Below are positions 1-7,347 of a stretch of DNA of 64,000 bases, piece after piece; positions within the stretch are counted from its first letter, which is position 1, and each line of letters starts with the position of its first letter. A program made the translations under genes and the position numbers. A model generated the notes under the pieces. The model saw nothing but the letters and a program-made list of their open reading frames with translations, was not told the DNA's origin and made no database searches. Origin of the DNA: Halorientalis litorea (GTDB lineage Archaea; Halobacteriota; Halobacteria; Halobacteriales; Haloarculaceae); the NCBI RefSeq assembly GCF_023028225.1, contig NZ_CP095482.1, forward strand, positions 496,001-560,000. The letters are read 5' to 3'.

Positions 1-672
1 GTCGTCGACGAGGAACTGACGTGGGCGATTCCCATCACGGGCGGCCACCACGGTGCGAACCAAGTGGCCGACGACCTCGCCTCGATGGGAGCCGTTCCCG
101 CGGTGACGACCGCCTCCGAGGCGGCGGGCAAGCAGGGCGTCGAGGAACGCGCGAAGGCACTCGACACCCACGTCGTCAACGGCGACTCGACGGTGGCGAC
201 GAACCTCGCGGTGCTGGACGACGAACTGGGCGCGGTCGAACGCCTCGACGGCCCGCGGGCCGTCCTCGTCGGCGACGACGTGACGGTGCTGAAGCGTAAC
301 GGCGACGACGGCGTCGTCCTCGGCACGGGCAGCGTCTCGGGCGCGAAGAAAGCACAGTTCCTCACGGCGTGGAAGCGTGCCCTCGACGGCACAGAGTACG
401 GCGTCGACGACGTGGAGTTCGTCGCCACCGGGACTCGGAAGGAAGAAGAAGAGGGACTGTTGGCCGCGGCCGAGGAGTTGGGTCTCGGCGTCGTCTCCTT
501 CGAGAAGGAGACGCTGGAGCGGTTCGAGGGGCCGACGCCCTCCCGGTCGAAGGAACTCATCGGCTGGCCGGGTATCTCGGAGGCCAGTGCCATCGCCGGC
601 GGGCGCGAGCACGAACTGCTCGCCGAGAAGGAACGGTACGACGACGCCGTGACCGTGGCGGTGGGGAAGTGA
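1..672 (+). CDS. cbiG: CbiG, cobalt-precorrin-5A hydrolase (5'-truncated by window edge)
   Basis: CbiG opens the delta-lactone of cobalt-precorrin-5A, releasing acetaldehyde, in the cobalt-early (anaerobic-type) cobalamin pathway. The frame is open from base 1. The visible 223 residues begin with TWAIPITGGHHGAN, the conserved central CbiG segment, and continue into the C-terminal domain with GTGSVSGAKKAQF, VEFVATGTRKEEEEGL and GWPGISEASAI. The N-terminal part lies outside the window, so no start can be assigned. The stop is 1 nt before the ATG of the first cbiH, so the gene is co-transcribed with and probably translationally coupled to the cob operon. Confidence 0.93.
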   Translation, partial: VVDEELTWAIPITGGHHGANQVADDLASMGAVPAVTTASEAAGKQGVEERAKALDTHVVNGDSTVATNLAVLDDELGAVERLDGPRAVLVGDDVTVLKRNGDDGVVLGTGSVSGAKKAQFLTAWKRALDGTEYGVDDVEFVATGTRKEEEEGLLAAAEELGLGVVSFEKETLERFEGPTPSRSKELIGWPGISEASAIAGGREHELLAEKERYDDAVTVAVGK

Positions 673-673
673 C

Positions 674-1585
674 ATGGCGGCCGAAGACACCGCCGAAACC
701 GCGACGAACGAGGACGACTACGGGACACTTTCCGTCGTGGGTATCGGACCGGGACTGCCCGGCGGGATGACCCAGCGAGCGAAGGAGGTCATCAGGACTG
801 CCGACTGCGTGGTCGCCTCGAACCTGTATCAGGAGTTCCTGCGACGGGACGGGACGCTCCCGCCCGAGAGCGCGGCAGTCGAGGCGGCCGCCGACGGCGG
901 GACCGTGGCGGGCGAAGAGGGGACCGTCCTCGAACGGCCGGACGGCTCCACACAGACGCTCGTTCGGTCGACGATGGGTCGGCAGGTCGAACTCGCTCGG
1001 GAGGCGTTCGAACGCGTCCGGGCGGGCGAGGACGTGGCTCACGTCTCCGGCGGCGACCCGAACGTCTACGGGAAGAGCGACCTCGTGTTCACGATGGCCG
1101 AGGAGGAGGGCGCGACGGACGTGCCAATCGAAATCGTCCCCGGCGTCACGGCGGCACTTGGCGGCGCGGCGAACCTCGGCGCGCCGCTCTCGAACGACTT
1201 CTGTACCGTCTCGCTGTCGGACAAGTGGCGCGGGTGGGAGGAAATAGAGGAGAAACTCCGGGCGGCGGCCATCTCGGGGTTCGTCGTCGTCCTCTACAAC
1301 TGCTGGCGCGACTACGAGCGCGCAATCGAGGTCATCCGCGAGGAACGGGCCGACGACGTGCCCGTCGCCATCGTGAACGACGCCGGGCGGGGTGACGCCG
1401 GGCGCAACCTCGACGGCGAGACGGAGACGGTCACCACCCTCGGCGAGGTTACCGACCACGACGAGAAGGTCGGCGGGATGGGGTCGTCCATCCTCGTCGG
1501 CACCCACGAGACGGAGGTCTGGGAGAACGACTACCGCGAGTACCTCGTCACCCCGCGCGGCGGGCGTGACGTGGAGGATTTCTAA
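674..1585 (+). CDS. cbiH: CbiH/CobJ-type precorrin-3B C17-methyltransferase (paralogue 1)
   Basis: This is an SAM-dependent tetrapyrrole methylase of the CbiH/CobJ family, which methylates C17 and drives ring contraction. Visible motifs are the N-terminal VVGIGPGLPGGMTQRAKE (SAM loop), the central HVSGGDPNVYGKSDLVF, EIVPGVTAALGGAANLGAPL and the C-terminal LVTPRG. Its 303 residues are somewhat longer than a minimal CbiH because of an acidic N-terminal tail. It lies 1 nt after cbiG and 3 nt before a second CbiH. Keeping two CbiH paralogues side by side is known in haloarchaeal cob clusters, but which one catalyses ring contraction cannot be told from sequence. Confidence 0.92.
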   Translation: MAAEDTAETATNEDDYGTLSVVGIGPGLPGGMTQRAKEVIRTADCVVASNLYQEFLRRDGTLPPESAAVEAAADGGTVAGEEGTVLERPDGSTQTLVRSTMGRQVELAREAFERVRAGEDVAHVSGGDPNVYGKSDLVFTMAEEEGATDVPIEIVPGVTAALGGAANLGAPLSNDFCTVSLSDKWRGWEEIEEKLRAAAISGFVVVLYNCWRDYERAIEVIREERADDVPVAIVNDAGRGDAGRNLDGETETVTTLGEVTDHDEKVGGMGSSILVGTHETEVWENDYREYLVTPRGGRDVEDF

Positions 1586-1588
1586 ACA

Positions 1589-2569
1589 ATGAGTACTGAC
1601 GATACCACCACGGACGCGAGCACAGACACGGAGACAGACACCTCGTCCACGTGCGGCGGGTCGACCGCCACGACGGACGCGTCGACGGACTCGAAGTGCG
1701 GGGCGTCCTCGGACACGAGTTCCTCGGGGTGCGGTGCGAGTTCGGACGCCGACGAGGAGGAGGAGGTCGGCGCGACAGTCGAGGACTTCGACGCCGACCC
1801 GGGCCAGTTGATAGCCGTCGGCCTCGGCCCCGGCCAACCCGAGGGCATGACCGACCGCGCGAAGGCCGCGCTCGCCGACGCCGAACACATCGTCGGTTAC
1901 ACCACCTACGTCGAACTCCTGCCAGACGAGATTACCGACGACGCCGAGGACGTCTACGACACGCCGATGTGTGGTGAAGTGTCCCGGACCGAGGAGGCCA
2001 TCGACCGGGCACTGGCGGGCAACGACGTGGCCATCATCGGGAGCGGCGACCCCAACGTGTACGCGCTGGCGGGACTGGCACTCGAAATCATCGAGTCGAA
2101 GGGCGCGACGGCGTCGATGCTCGAGTTCGACGTGGTGCCCGGCGTCCCGGCGGCCCAGTCGTGTGCCGCCCGTGTGGGCGCGCCGCTGGTCAACGACACG
2201 GTGTCCATCTCGCTGTCGGACCACCTCACGGACATGCCTACCATCGAGTCGCGCCTGCACGCGACGGCCAAGGAGGGGTTCACCATCGCCATCTACAACC
2301 CGTGGAGTCGCAAGCGCCGCGACAACTTCGAGAAGTGCTGTGAGATACTGCTCGAACACCGCGACCCCGAGACGCCGGTCGGCGTCGTCCACGCCGCGGG
2401 CCGCGAGGACGAGGAAGTCGAAATCGTCGACCTCGCGGACCTCCCCGAACTGGGCGAGACGGACCTGATAGACATGACGACCACCCTGCTCGTCGGCAAC
2501 GAGGAGACGTACGTCTGGGACGACCGGATGGTGACGCCTCGGGGCTACGAGACGAAGTACGACTACTGA
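1589..2569 (+). CDS. cbiH: CbiH/CobJ-type methyltransferase (paralogue 2) with Cys-rich N-terminal tail
   Basis: This is a second tetrapyrrole methylase of 326 residues. The methylase core starts near residue 70 (VGLGPGQPEGMTDRAK) and contains IGSGDPNVYALAGLALEI, DVVPGVPAAQSCAARVGAPL, YNPWSRKRRDNFEK and MVTPRG. Upstream is an unusual Ser/Thr/Asp-rich tail of about 60 residues holding three spaced Cys-Gly motifs (CGG, CGA, CGA). The tail could bind an Fe-S cluster or metal, as in the Fe-S-fused CbiH60 of Bacillus megaterium, or be a disordered linker; this is inference. The stop overlaps the next ATG (TGATG), which encodes a ferredoxin, a plausible redox partner for ring contraction. Confidence 0.9.
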   Translation: MSTDDTTTDASTDTETDTSSTCGGSTATTDASTDSKCGASSDTSSSGCGASSDADEEEEVGATVEDFDADPGQLIAVGLGPGQPEGMTDRAKAALADAEHIVGYTTYVELLPDEITDDAEDVYDTPMCGEVSRTEEAIDRALAGNDVAIIGSGDPNVYALAGLALEIIESKGATASMLEFDVVPGVPAAQSCAARVGAPLVNDTVSISLSDHLTDMPTIESRLHATAKEGFTIAIYNPWSRKRRDNFEKCCEILLEHRDPETPVGVVHAAGREDEEVEIVDLADLPELGETDLIDMTTTLLVGNEETYVWDDRMVTPRGYETKYDY

Positions 2570-2793
2570 TGACCTACACCATCACCCTCGACCGCGAGGC
2601 CTGCGACGGCGTGTTCGCCTGCCTCGTGCGGGACGACCGGTTCGAGGAGGCCGAGGACGGTCTCGCGACGCTCGACGGCGCGGAGCGAGACGGGACGACC
2701 GAACGCGTGACCGTCGACGACGACCGACTGGCGGACGCAGCGCAGGCCGCCGCGGCCTGTCCGGTCGACGCCATCAGCGTGGAGGAACGATGA
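2569..2793 (+). CDS. Small ferredoxin, [3Fe-4S] type
   Basis: This 74-residue acidic ferredoxin has the cysteine pattern C-x5-C (CDGVFAC) near residues 13-19 and a C-terminal ACPVDAI. That three-cysteine C-x5-C...CP pattern is typical of single-cluster [3Fe-4S] ferredoxins of the P450-partner type rather than of four-cysteine bacterial ferredoxins. It overlaps the upstream cbiH stop (TGATG) and the downstream gene (ATGA), so it is a fixed member of the cobalamin operon. The likely role is electron transfer to a cobalamin-pathway enzyme such as CbiH or a cobalt reductase; the partner is inferred from position only. Confidence 0.8.
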   Translation: MTYTITLDREACDGVFACLVRDDRFEEAEDGLATLDGAERDGTTERVTVDDDRLADAAQAAAACPVDAISVEER

Positions 2794-3479
2794 GCGTCGA
2801 GACCGGCATCCCGTCGGACCTGCTCGCGGCCCACCCCGAGACGGCGTACTTCTGGGGCCGGGTGGTCGGTGACGGCGACCTGACTGCCGACTGCGTGCGG
2901 GTGCGGACCAACGACGAGACGGCCGCCCGACGGCTGGCGGCCATCGCCGGGGCAGAGCAGGTCGACCGACGCATCCACGAACGCGAGTACGCACACGACA
3001 CCGCACTCACCCGGACGGAGGAGGAGTTCACGGTGCAAGTGTTCGGTGACCTCGCAGAACGGGCGTCGGCCGCCTTCGGCCTCCCGCGCGACGGCGACCC
3101 CGGCGGCTACCGACTGGGCGCGCTGGACCACGACCGACAACTGCTCCGCGGGCTACTGGAAGGTTGTGGTACGGTTTGTTTCAAGCAGTCGGCAGGGACG
3201 GTCGGCCTCTCGTTCGTCGCCGACGACCGGCGGTTGCTGGAGACCATCGACGGACTCCTCGCCACCGCACCCGTGGACGCCCCGACGGACGACGTGAGTG
3301 AAACGTCCTCGGGCGGCTACTGGTTCGGCGTCGACGACCAGCGCGTCCCCGAGGTCGGGACGTGGCTCTACGACGGGAGCGAGGACACCGGTCTGTTCGC
3401 GCCGTCGCGTCGACGGAAACTCAGACAGAGCGTCGAGCAGGCACGGGAACTGGACGCCGCGGCGGGGGACGAGCGATGA
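2790..3479 (+). CDS. LAGLIDADG-fold protein in the cobalamin operon
   Basis: This 229-residue protein carries two helices resembling the paired LAGLIDADG motifs of homing endonucleases: AYFWGRVVGDGDL near residue 18 and LLRGLLEGCGTVCF near residue 115, each followed by strands typical of the fold (VRVRTNDETAARRL; VGLSFVADDRRLLETIDGLL). The second motif has Cys where the catalytic Asp would be, so nuclease activity is doubtful. It starts at ATGA overlapping the ferredoxin stop and itself overlaps cbiX, which argues for a stable operon role and not for a mobile intron or intein. Its function in B12 synthesis is unknown. Confidence 0.7.
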   Translation: MSVETGIPSDLLAAHPETAYFWGRVVGDGDLTADCVRVRTNDETAARRLAAIAGAEQVDRRIHEREYAHDTALTRTEEEFTVQVFGDLAERASAAFGLPRDGDPGGYRLGALDHDRQLLRGLLEGCGTVCFKQSAGTVGLSFVADDRRLLETIDGLLATAPVDAPTDDVSETSSGGYWFGVDDQRVPEVGTWLYDGSEDTGLFAPSRRRKLRQSVEQARELDAAAGDER

Positions 3480-4708
3480 GTCGGTCGACCAGCGGCGGCG
3501 AGGCGGGCGGGGCGTTCGACGACGAGGCGGTCCTGCTGGTCGGGCACGGGTCACGCCGCGAGAAGTCCAACGAGCAGGTCCGCACGCTCGCGGCCGCGCT
3601 CGAAGACCGACTCGGTGTCCCCGTCGACGCCGGGTTCCTCGAACTCGCGGAACCGGCGATTCCCGAGGCCATTGCGGGGCTGGCCGGAACCGTCTCGGAG
3701 GTGACCGTCGTCCCGCTCTCGCTGTTCGCGGCCAGCCACGTCAAAAACGACGTGCCGCTCGCCGTCCAGCGCGCCCGGAGCGAACACGACGGACTGACCG
3801 TGAACAACGGCGCGCACCTCGGCATCCACCCCGCACTGGTGGACTTACTCGACGACCGAGCGGCCACCGTCGAGCGGGAGTTGGGCGTCGACCGCAGTAC
3901 GGACGACGTACTCGTCGTCCTCTGTGCCCGTGGGTCGAGCGACCCGGACGCGAACGGCGACGTGTTCAAACTCGCGCGCCTGCTCGACGAGGGACGGGAC
4001 TTCGCGGGAGTCGACGCCGCCTTCATCGGCGTCACGGAGCCGGAGCTGTCCGACGCGCTCCACGCGGCGGCCAAGCGACGGCCCGACGCCGTGGTCGTCC
4101 TGCCCTACATGCTCGGCGACGGCGTGTTGACCGGGCGCATCCGGGACGGGGCCGACGAGTTCGACGCCGAGTACCCGTACGTCGACGCGGCGGCGGGCGA
4201 CCCGCTCGGCACCGACTCCCGGCTACTGGACGTGCTCGGCGACCGCTGGCAGGCGGCCCGGACCGGGAGCGTCGAGATGTCCTGTGACACCTGCAAGTAC
4301 AAGGTGGAACTCGACGGCTACGAGGAGGACGTGGGCGGCGCGCGGGCGATGTTGCGCGCGCTGACCCATCAGGAGACCCACGCCGACAGGGAGGACGTGG
4401 CCGACGACCCGCACGTCCACGACGCCCCCGAGAAACACGTCGCTGTCTGTACGAACCAGACCTGCGCGGCCGACGGCGCGCCCGCCGTCCTCGAGAACCT
4501 CCGCCAGTCCGTCCGGGACTCGGAGGCGTGTGACGCTCGGGTCACGCGCTCGTCCTGTCTCGGCCGCTGTGGCGAGGGGCCGATGGTCGCCGTCTACCCC
4601 GACGGCGTGTGGTACGGCGGCGTCGAGAGCGAGGACGCCGACCGCATCGTCTCGTCCCACCTCGACCGGGACCGCATCGTCAGCGACATCGTAGACCAAA
4701 CGCTATAG
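3476..4708 (+). CDS. cbiX: CbiX sirohydrochlorin cobaltochelatase fused to a 2Fe-2S ferredoxin-like domain
   Basis: CbiX inserts Co2+ into sirohydrochlorin early in the cobalt-early pathway. The protein has 410 residues. The N-terminal CbiX half has LLVGHGSRREKSNEQV and FAASHVKND, supplying the catalytic His pair. The second half (residues 140-260) has CARGSSDPDANG, where Ala replaces the His, so it is probably structural. From about residue 265 a Cys-containing linker (CDTCKYK) leads to a thioredoxin-like [2Fe-2S] domain with CTNQTC and CLGRCGEGPMVAVYPDGVWY. The ATG at 3476 overlaps the previous stop (ATGA) and is preferred over a longer in-frame extension to 3362, which would lie inside the upstream gene. 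Confidence 0.92.
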   Translation: MSRSTSGGEAGGAFDDEAVLLVGHGSRREKSNEQVRTLAAALEDRLGVPVDAGFLELAEPAIPEAIAGLAGTVSEVTVVPLSLFAASHVKNDVPLAVQRARSEHDGLTVNNGAHLGIHPALVDLLDDRAATVERELGVDRSTDDVLVVLCARGSSDPDANGDVFKLARLLDEGRDFAGVDAAFIGVTEPELSDALHAAAKRRPDAVVVLPYMLGDGVLTGRIRDGADEFDAEYPYVDAAAGDPLGTDSRLLDVLGDRWQAARTGSVEMSCDTCKYKVELDGYEEDVGGARAMLRALTHQETHADREDVADDPHVHDAPEKHVAVCTNQTCAADGAPAVLENLRQSVRDSEACDARVTRSSCLGRCGEGPMVAVYPDGVWYGGVESEDADRIVSSHLDRDRIVSDIVDQTL

Positions 4709-4721
4709 CGACACCTGATTT

Positions 4722-5093
4722 ATGAGCTGTGACGAACTCGAAGCCCTGCGATTGGGCGTGATGACGGCACTCGGTATCGGCGACGAGAGTACGCGCAAGC
4801 ACGCGGAACAAGAGCTCGAAGGGAGTCTCGAAGGGCCAATCGCGGCCCTCGCGGCGGCCGAGACACTGCCCGAAATCGAACGCCATCTCGACGCGGCCCT
4901 CGTCGAACTGGAGGAGGAAATCGCCGCGATGGACCCGGAGGACCCGGAGTACGACTACGCGCGCGGCCGACTCGTGGCTGTCCGGGACGCCGAGCGGGCG
5001 GTTCACCGACTGACCGAACAGGCAGAGAGCGTCCTCGACGGGTTCGGCGAGGCACACCACCACCTCCACGAGGCGTTCCCGGTCGATGCGTAG
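4722..5093 (+). CDS. DUF3209 family protein
   Basis: This 123-residue acidic, helical protein (MSCDELEALRLGVMTALGIGDESTRKHAEQEL) matches the DUF3209 family as I remember it, which occurs beside cbiX in haloarchaea. A His cluster near the C-terminus (EAHHHLHEAF) could bind metal. It follows cbiX by 13 nt and overlaps the next gene by 8 nt. The function is unknown; the position suggests an accessory role in cobalt handling or chelation. Confidence 0.75.
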   Translation: MSCDELEALRLGVMTALGIGDESTRKHAEQELEGSLEGPIAALAAAETLPEIERHLDAALVELEEEIAAMDPEDPEYDYARGRLVAVRDAERAVHRLTEQAESVLDGFGEAHHHLHEAFPVDA

Positions 5094-6324
5094 CCCGCGG
5101 ACCGCACGTCTCGGGGATGTCGACCCGGCCGGGTCACGCCACCTCGGTCGCCGGTCGGCCGTCCTCGTCGGGGACGAGCGCGTCGTCGCGGGAACGGCGG
5201 ACGGTACGGTCGTCGCGTTCGACCACGGCCTGACCGAACAGTGGCGGGCCGACGGTGAGGGCTGTGTCGTCTCGCTGGCCGCGACCGCGGAGTGTCTCGT
5301 CGCTGGAGAGCGTGGCGTCTCGGGTGCGGTGCGGGCCTACGACGCGGCGACCGGCGCGGAGCGGTGGCGGTACGAGGCGGCCGAGGACGTGGGTACGGCC
5401 GACCGAGAGACGCGGTTTCTCCTCCCGTTCGTCGCCGACATCGAGACGGACGGCGACCGCATCTACGCCGCCGTGCGCCGGTACGAACGCTCCGGCGAAC
5501 AGCAGGAGTCTGCGGCGTCGGCTGGCGGCGGCCGACGGTTCGAGAGTGTCGTCGCCGCGTTCGACACGGACGGGACGATTCGGTGGCGGTACCGGGCGGA
5601 CGCCTCGCCCATCAGCCTCGCCGCCGACGCGGACAGGGTCGCCGTCGCGTACAACCGCTGTCCCGGCGACCACCAGCACGGGCTGGTCGTCCTCGATGCG
5701 GAGTCGGGCACCCCGACGACGACGTGGGACCCCGGCACCGACGGCGGGCGGCGCGTCGGCGACGTTGCACTCCACGGGGACGGCGTCGTGGTCGCCAGCC
5801 ACGGCGACTTCTGCGGGTATCGGCTGGACGAAACCGGCGTGGAGCAGTGGCGGCTCCCGCTGGCGACGCCCGAACTCGTGGCCGGCGAGCGCGTCTACGC
5901 GTACCCGAACCACGTTCACGCGGATGCGTGCGGAGCCGTGTTCGTCACCGGCAACACCTACCCCGAGGAGGGACGGGAGACGGACGCGAGACATCCGCAG
6001 GAAAACACGGCGGTCGGTGTCACGCCGGGCGGAGAGGTGCGGTGGCGGACCGGCGTGGGCGGGTTCGCCTCCGGCGTCGGTACGGACGGTGACAGCGTCG
6101 CAGTACCCGGCGCGCAGCACTTCCGGTCCCGGACGCCCGAGTCACACGGGCTGACAGTCCTCGGTATCGAGGGCGGACAACGGCGGACAGTCGGAAGCGA
6201 CGGCGTCGTGACGGCGGCGAGCCTCGCGGACGGTGTGGTTGCGTCCATCGAGGAACCGGTCACCTACCACGACGAGGAACGCGTTCGCGGTACGTACCGC
6301 CTCCGAATCGTCACCGAGAACTGA
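5086..6324 (+). CDS. PQQ-type beta-propeller repeat protein
   Basis: This 412-residue protein has repeated blade signatures typical of PQQ/WD-like propellers: GTADGTVVAFDHGLTEQWRADGEG, YDAATGAERWRYEA, FDTDGTIRWRYRADASP, LDETGVEQWRLPLATPELV and TPGGEVRWRTGVGG. There is no signal peptide, so it is probably cytoplasmic. Its ATG overlaps the DUF3209 stop by 8 nt, making it the last gene of the cbiG-cbiX operon and convergent with cbtA. A propeller is not a known enzyme of B12 synthesis; scaffold or ligand-binding roles are possible. Confidence 0.75.
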   Translation: MRSPRTARLGDVDPAGSRHLGRRSAVLVGDERVVAGTADGTVVAFDHGLTEQWRADGEGCVVSLAATAECLVAGERGVSGAVRAYDAATGAERWRYEAAEDVGTADRETRFLLPFVADIETDGDRIYAAVRRYERSGEQQESAASAGGGRRFESVVAAFDTDGTIRWRYRADASPISLAADADRVAVAYNRCPGDHQHGLVVLDAESGTPTTTWDPGTDGGRRVGDVALHGDGVVVASHGDFCGYRLDETGVEQWRLPLATPELVAGERVYAYPNHVHADACGAVFVTGNTYPEEGRETDARHPQENTAVGVTPGGEVRWRTGVGGFASGVGTDGDSVAVPGAQHFRSRTPESHGLTVLGIEGGQRRTVGSDGVVTAASLADGVVASIEEPVTYHDEERVRGTYRLRIVTEN

Positions 6325-6338
6325 ATTTTTCGACGGTG

Positions 6339-7103
6339 TCAGTCGGCCGACGGCGCGTCGTGAGACGCCGCGACGGCCGACGGCTGTGTCGTCGTCCGAC
6401 CGAGCAGCCACGCGTGCGCCGCGGCGAGGACCAGCCACAGGCCGAGTTGCCCGACGACGACGAGCGCGCGGAAGCCGAAGGCAGCGGCCGACGGAATCGC
6501 CGCGGTGCCGGTCGTTCCGGGCGCGACGAGCGGGAGCGCGAGAAGGGTTCCGAGCGGAACGGCGGCGGCGAGGAGTGCCTGACCTCGGCCCCGCGACCGG
6601 ACTCGGTTGTACGCGTAGCCGGCGAGCACGCAGGCCACGGCACCGGCCAGCATCGCGCCGGCGTACCAGAGGAGTCGCGTGTCGACCGGAATCGCGCTCT
6701 CGACGCCCGGTGGCTGTGGCGGAAGCACGAGCCACGGGGCACCCGAGACGGTGAGGAACCCGGCACCGCCGACCAGATACGACGCCGTGTCCTCGGCCCC
6801 CGGTATCGCGGGTTCGAGGAAGTAGAACACGACGCCGAACGCGACGACGCCCAAGAGCAGTCCCCAGAACACGCCCGCGACGACGCTCACGGCATCCGTC
6901 GAGACGGCATCGAGGACGCCGGTCGTACTCTCGGCGTGGTGACTCGCCTCGTCGTGACCCGCAGTCTCACCGTGGTCGTGGCCGCCTGCCAGTGCCTCGG
7001 TGAAGCCCACGAGCGGGTTGGCGACGAGGGCGACGAACACGCCGAAGGCGAGGCCGCCGACGAGGCCGGCCTTCAGCCCGCGGACGAGATACGACTGGAG
7101 CAT
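6339..7103 (-). CDS. cbtA: CbtA family cobalt transporter subunit
   Basis: CbtA is a predicted cobalt uptake membrane protein of B12-regulated systems. The 254-residue sequence starts MLQSYLVRGLKAGLVGGLAFGVFVALVANPLVGFTEAL, followed by a His-rich loop (HDHGETAGHDEASHHAES) suited to metal capture, and shows about five to six hydrophobic segments (around residues 10-32, 70-95, 105-125, 145-165, 175-200 and 215-240). Its ATG overlaps the cbtB stop (TGATG), and the pair follows the chelatase ATPase gene on the same strand, linking cobalt import to chelation. Confidence 0.9.
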   Translation of the reverse strand: MLQSYLVRGLKAGLVGGLAFGVFVALVANPLVGFTEALAGGHDHGETAGHDEASHHAESTTGVLDAVSTDAVSVVAGVFWGLLLGVVAFGVVFYFLEPAIPGAEDTASYLVGGAGFLTVSGAPWLVLPPQPPGVESAIPVDTRLLWYAGAMLAGAVACVLAGYAYNRVRSRGRGQALLAAAVPLGTLLALPLVAPGTTGTAAIPSAAAFGFRALVVVGQLGLWLVLAAAHAWLLGRTTTQPSAVAASHDAPSAD

Positions 7104-7288
7104 CAGTGACAGGTGATGCCCGCCGCGTGCCGGGCGTTGTGGAGGGAGTCGTGCACGAGTGGGTCCTGCACGAACATGAGCGTGAACCCGAGTATCGCGA
7201 CGAGTGCCAGTCCGAGTGCCACGCGGGGTGCGGTCAACTGTGGCCGTGCGTCTTCGATACGTCCGTGAACGGTGTTCGCTGTCGCCAT
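7103..7288 (-). CDS. cbtB: CbtB family cobalt transporter subunit
   Basis: CbtB is the small partner of CbtA. The protein has 61 residues with one membrane segment (APRVALGLALVAILGFTLMFV) and the characteristic C-terminal His motif VHDSLHNARHAAGITCH. I place the start at the ATG at 7288 (MATANTVHG) and not at an upstream in-frame ATG at 7315, because the upstream bases form an AT-rich repeat-containing promoter region. Confidence 0.9.
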   Translation of the reverse strand: MATANTVHGRIEDARPQLTAPRVALGLALVAILGFTLMFVQDPLVHDSLHNARHAAGITCH

Positions 7289-7347
7289 TGGTAAGCTACG
7301 GTTGAAAAAGAGCAAGCTTAGTTGTAAAGCTTTCGAGTACGCAAAAC
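7289..7347 (-). promoter_or_regulatory. Promoter/operator-like region upstream of cbtBA
   Basis: These 59 bp between the chelatase ATPase stop and cbtB are AT-rich and carry two copies of the palindrome AAGCTT (7314-7319 and 7327-7332) plus an inverted partner TAAGCT at 7292-7297. Spaced half-sites next to a cobalt uptake operon are what a metal- or B12-responsive repressor site might look like. No B12 riboswitch is recognisable, and the gap is too short for one. The regulator is unknown. Confidence 0.4.

Noticed and set aside
557-2392. Long minus-strand frame (611 codons) opposite cbiG/cbiH genes, with Arg/Val-rich translation.
   Set aside because: It is a GC-driven antisense shadow: the opposite strand encodes three overlapping, recognisable cobalamin genes and this frame has no domain.
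2790-3479. LAGLIDADG-like gene as an intein or a mobile intron nuclease.
   Set aside because: There are no splicing motifs and no host-gene interruption; both ends overlap cob genes, so it is a stable operon member.
7289-7347. B12 riboswitch upstream of cbtBA.
   Set aside because: Only 59 bp are available and no B12-box or multi-stem structure is present.
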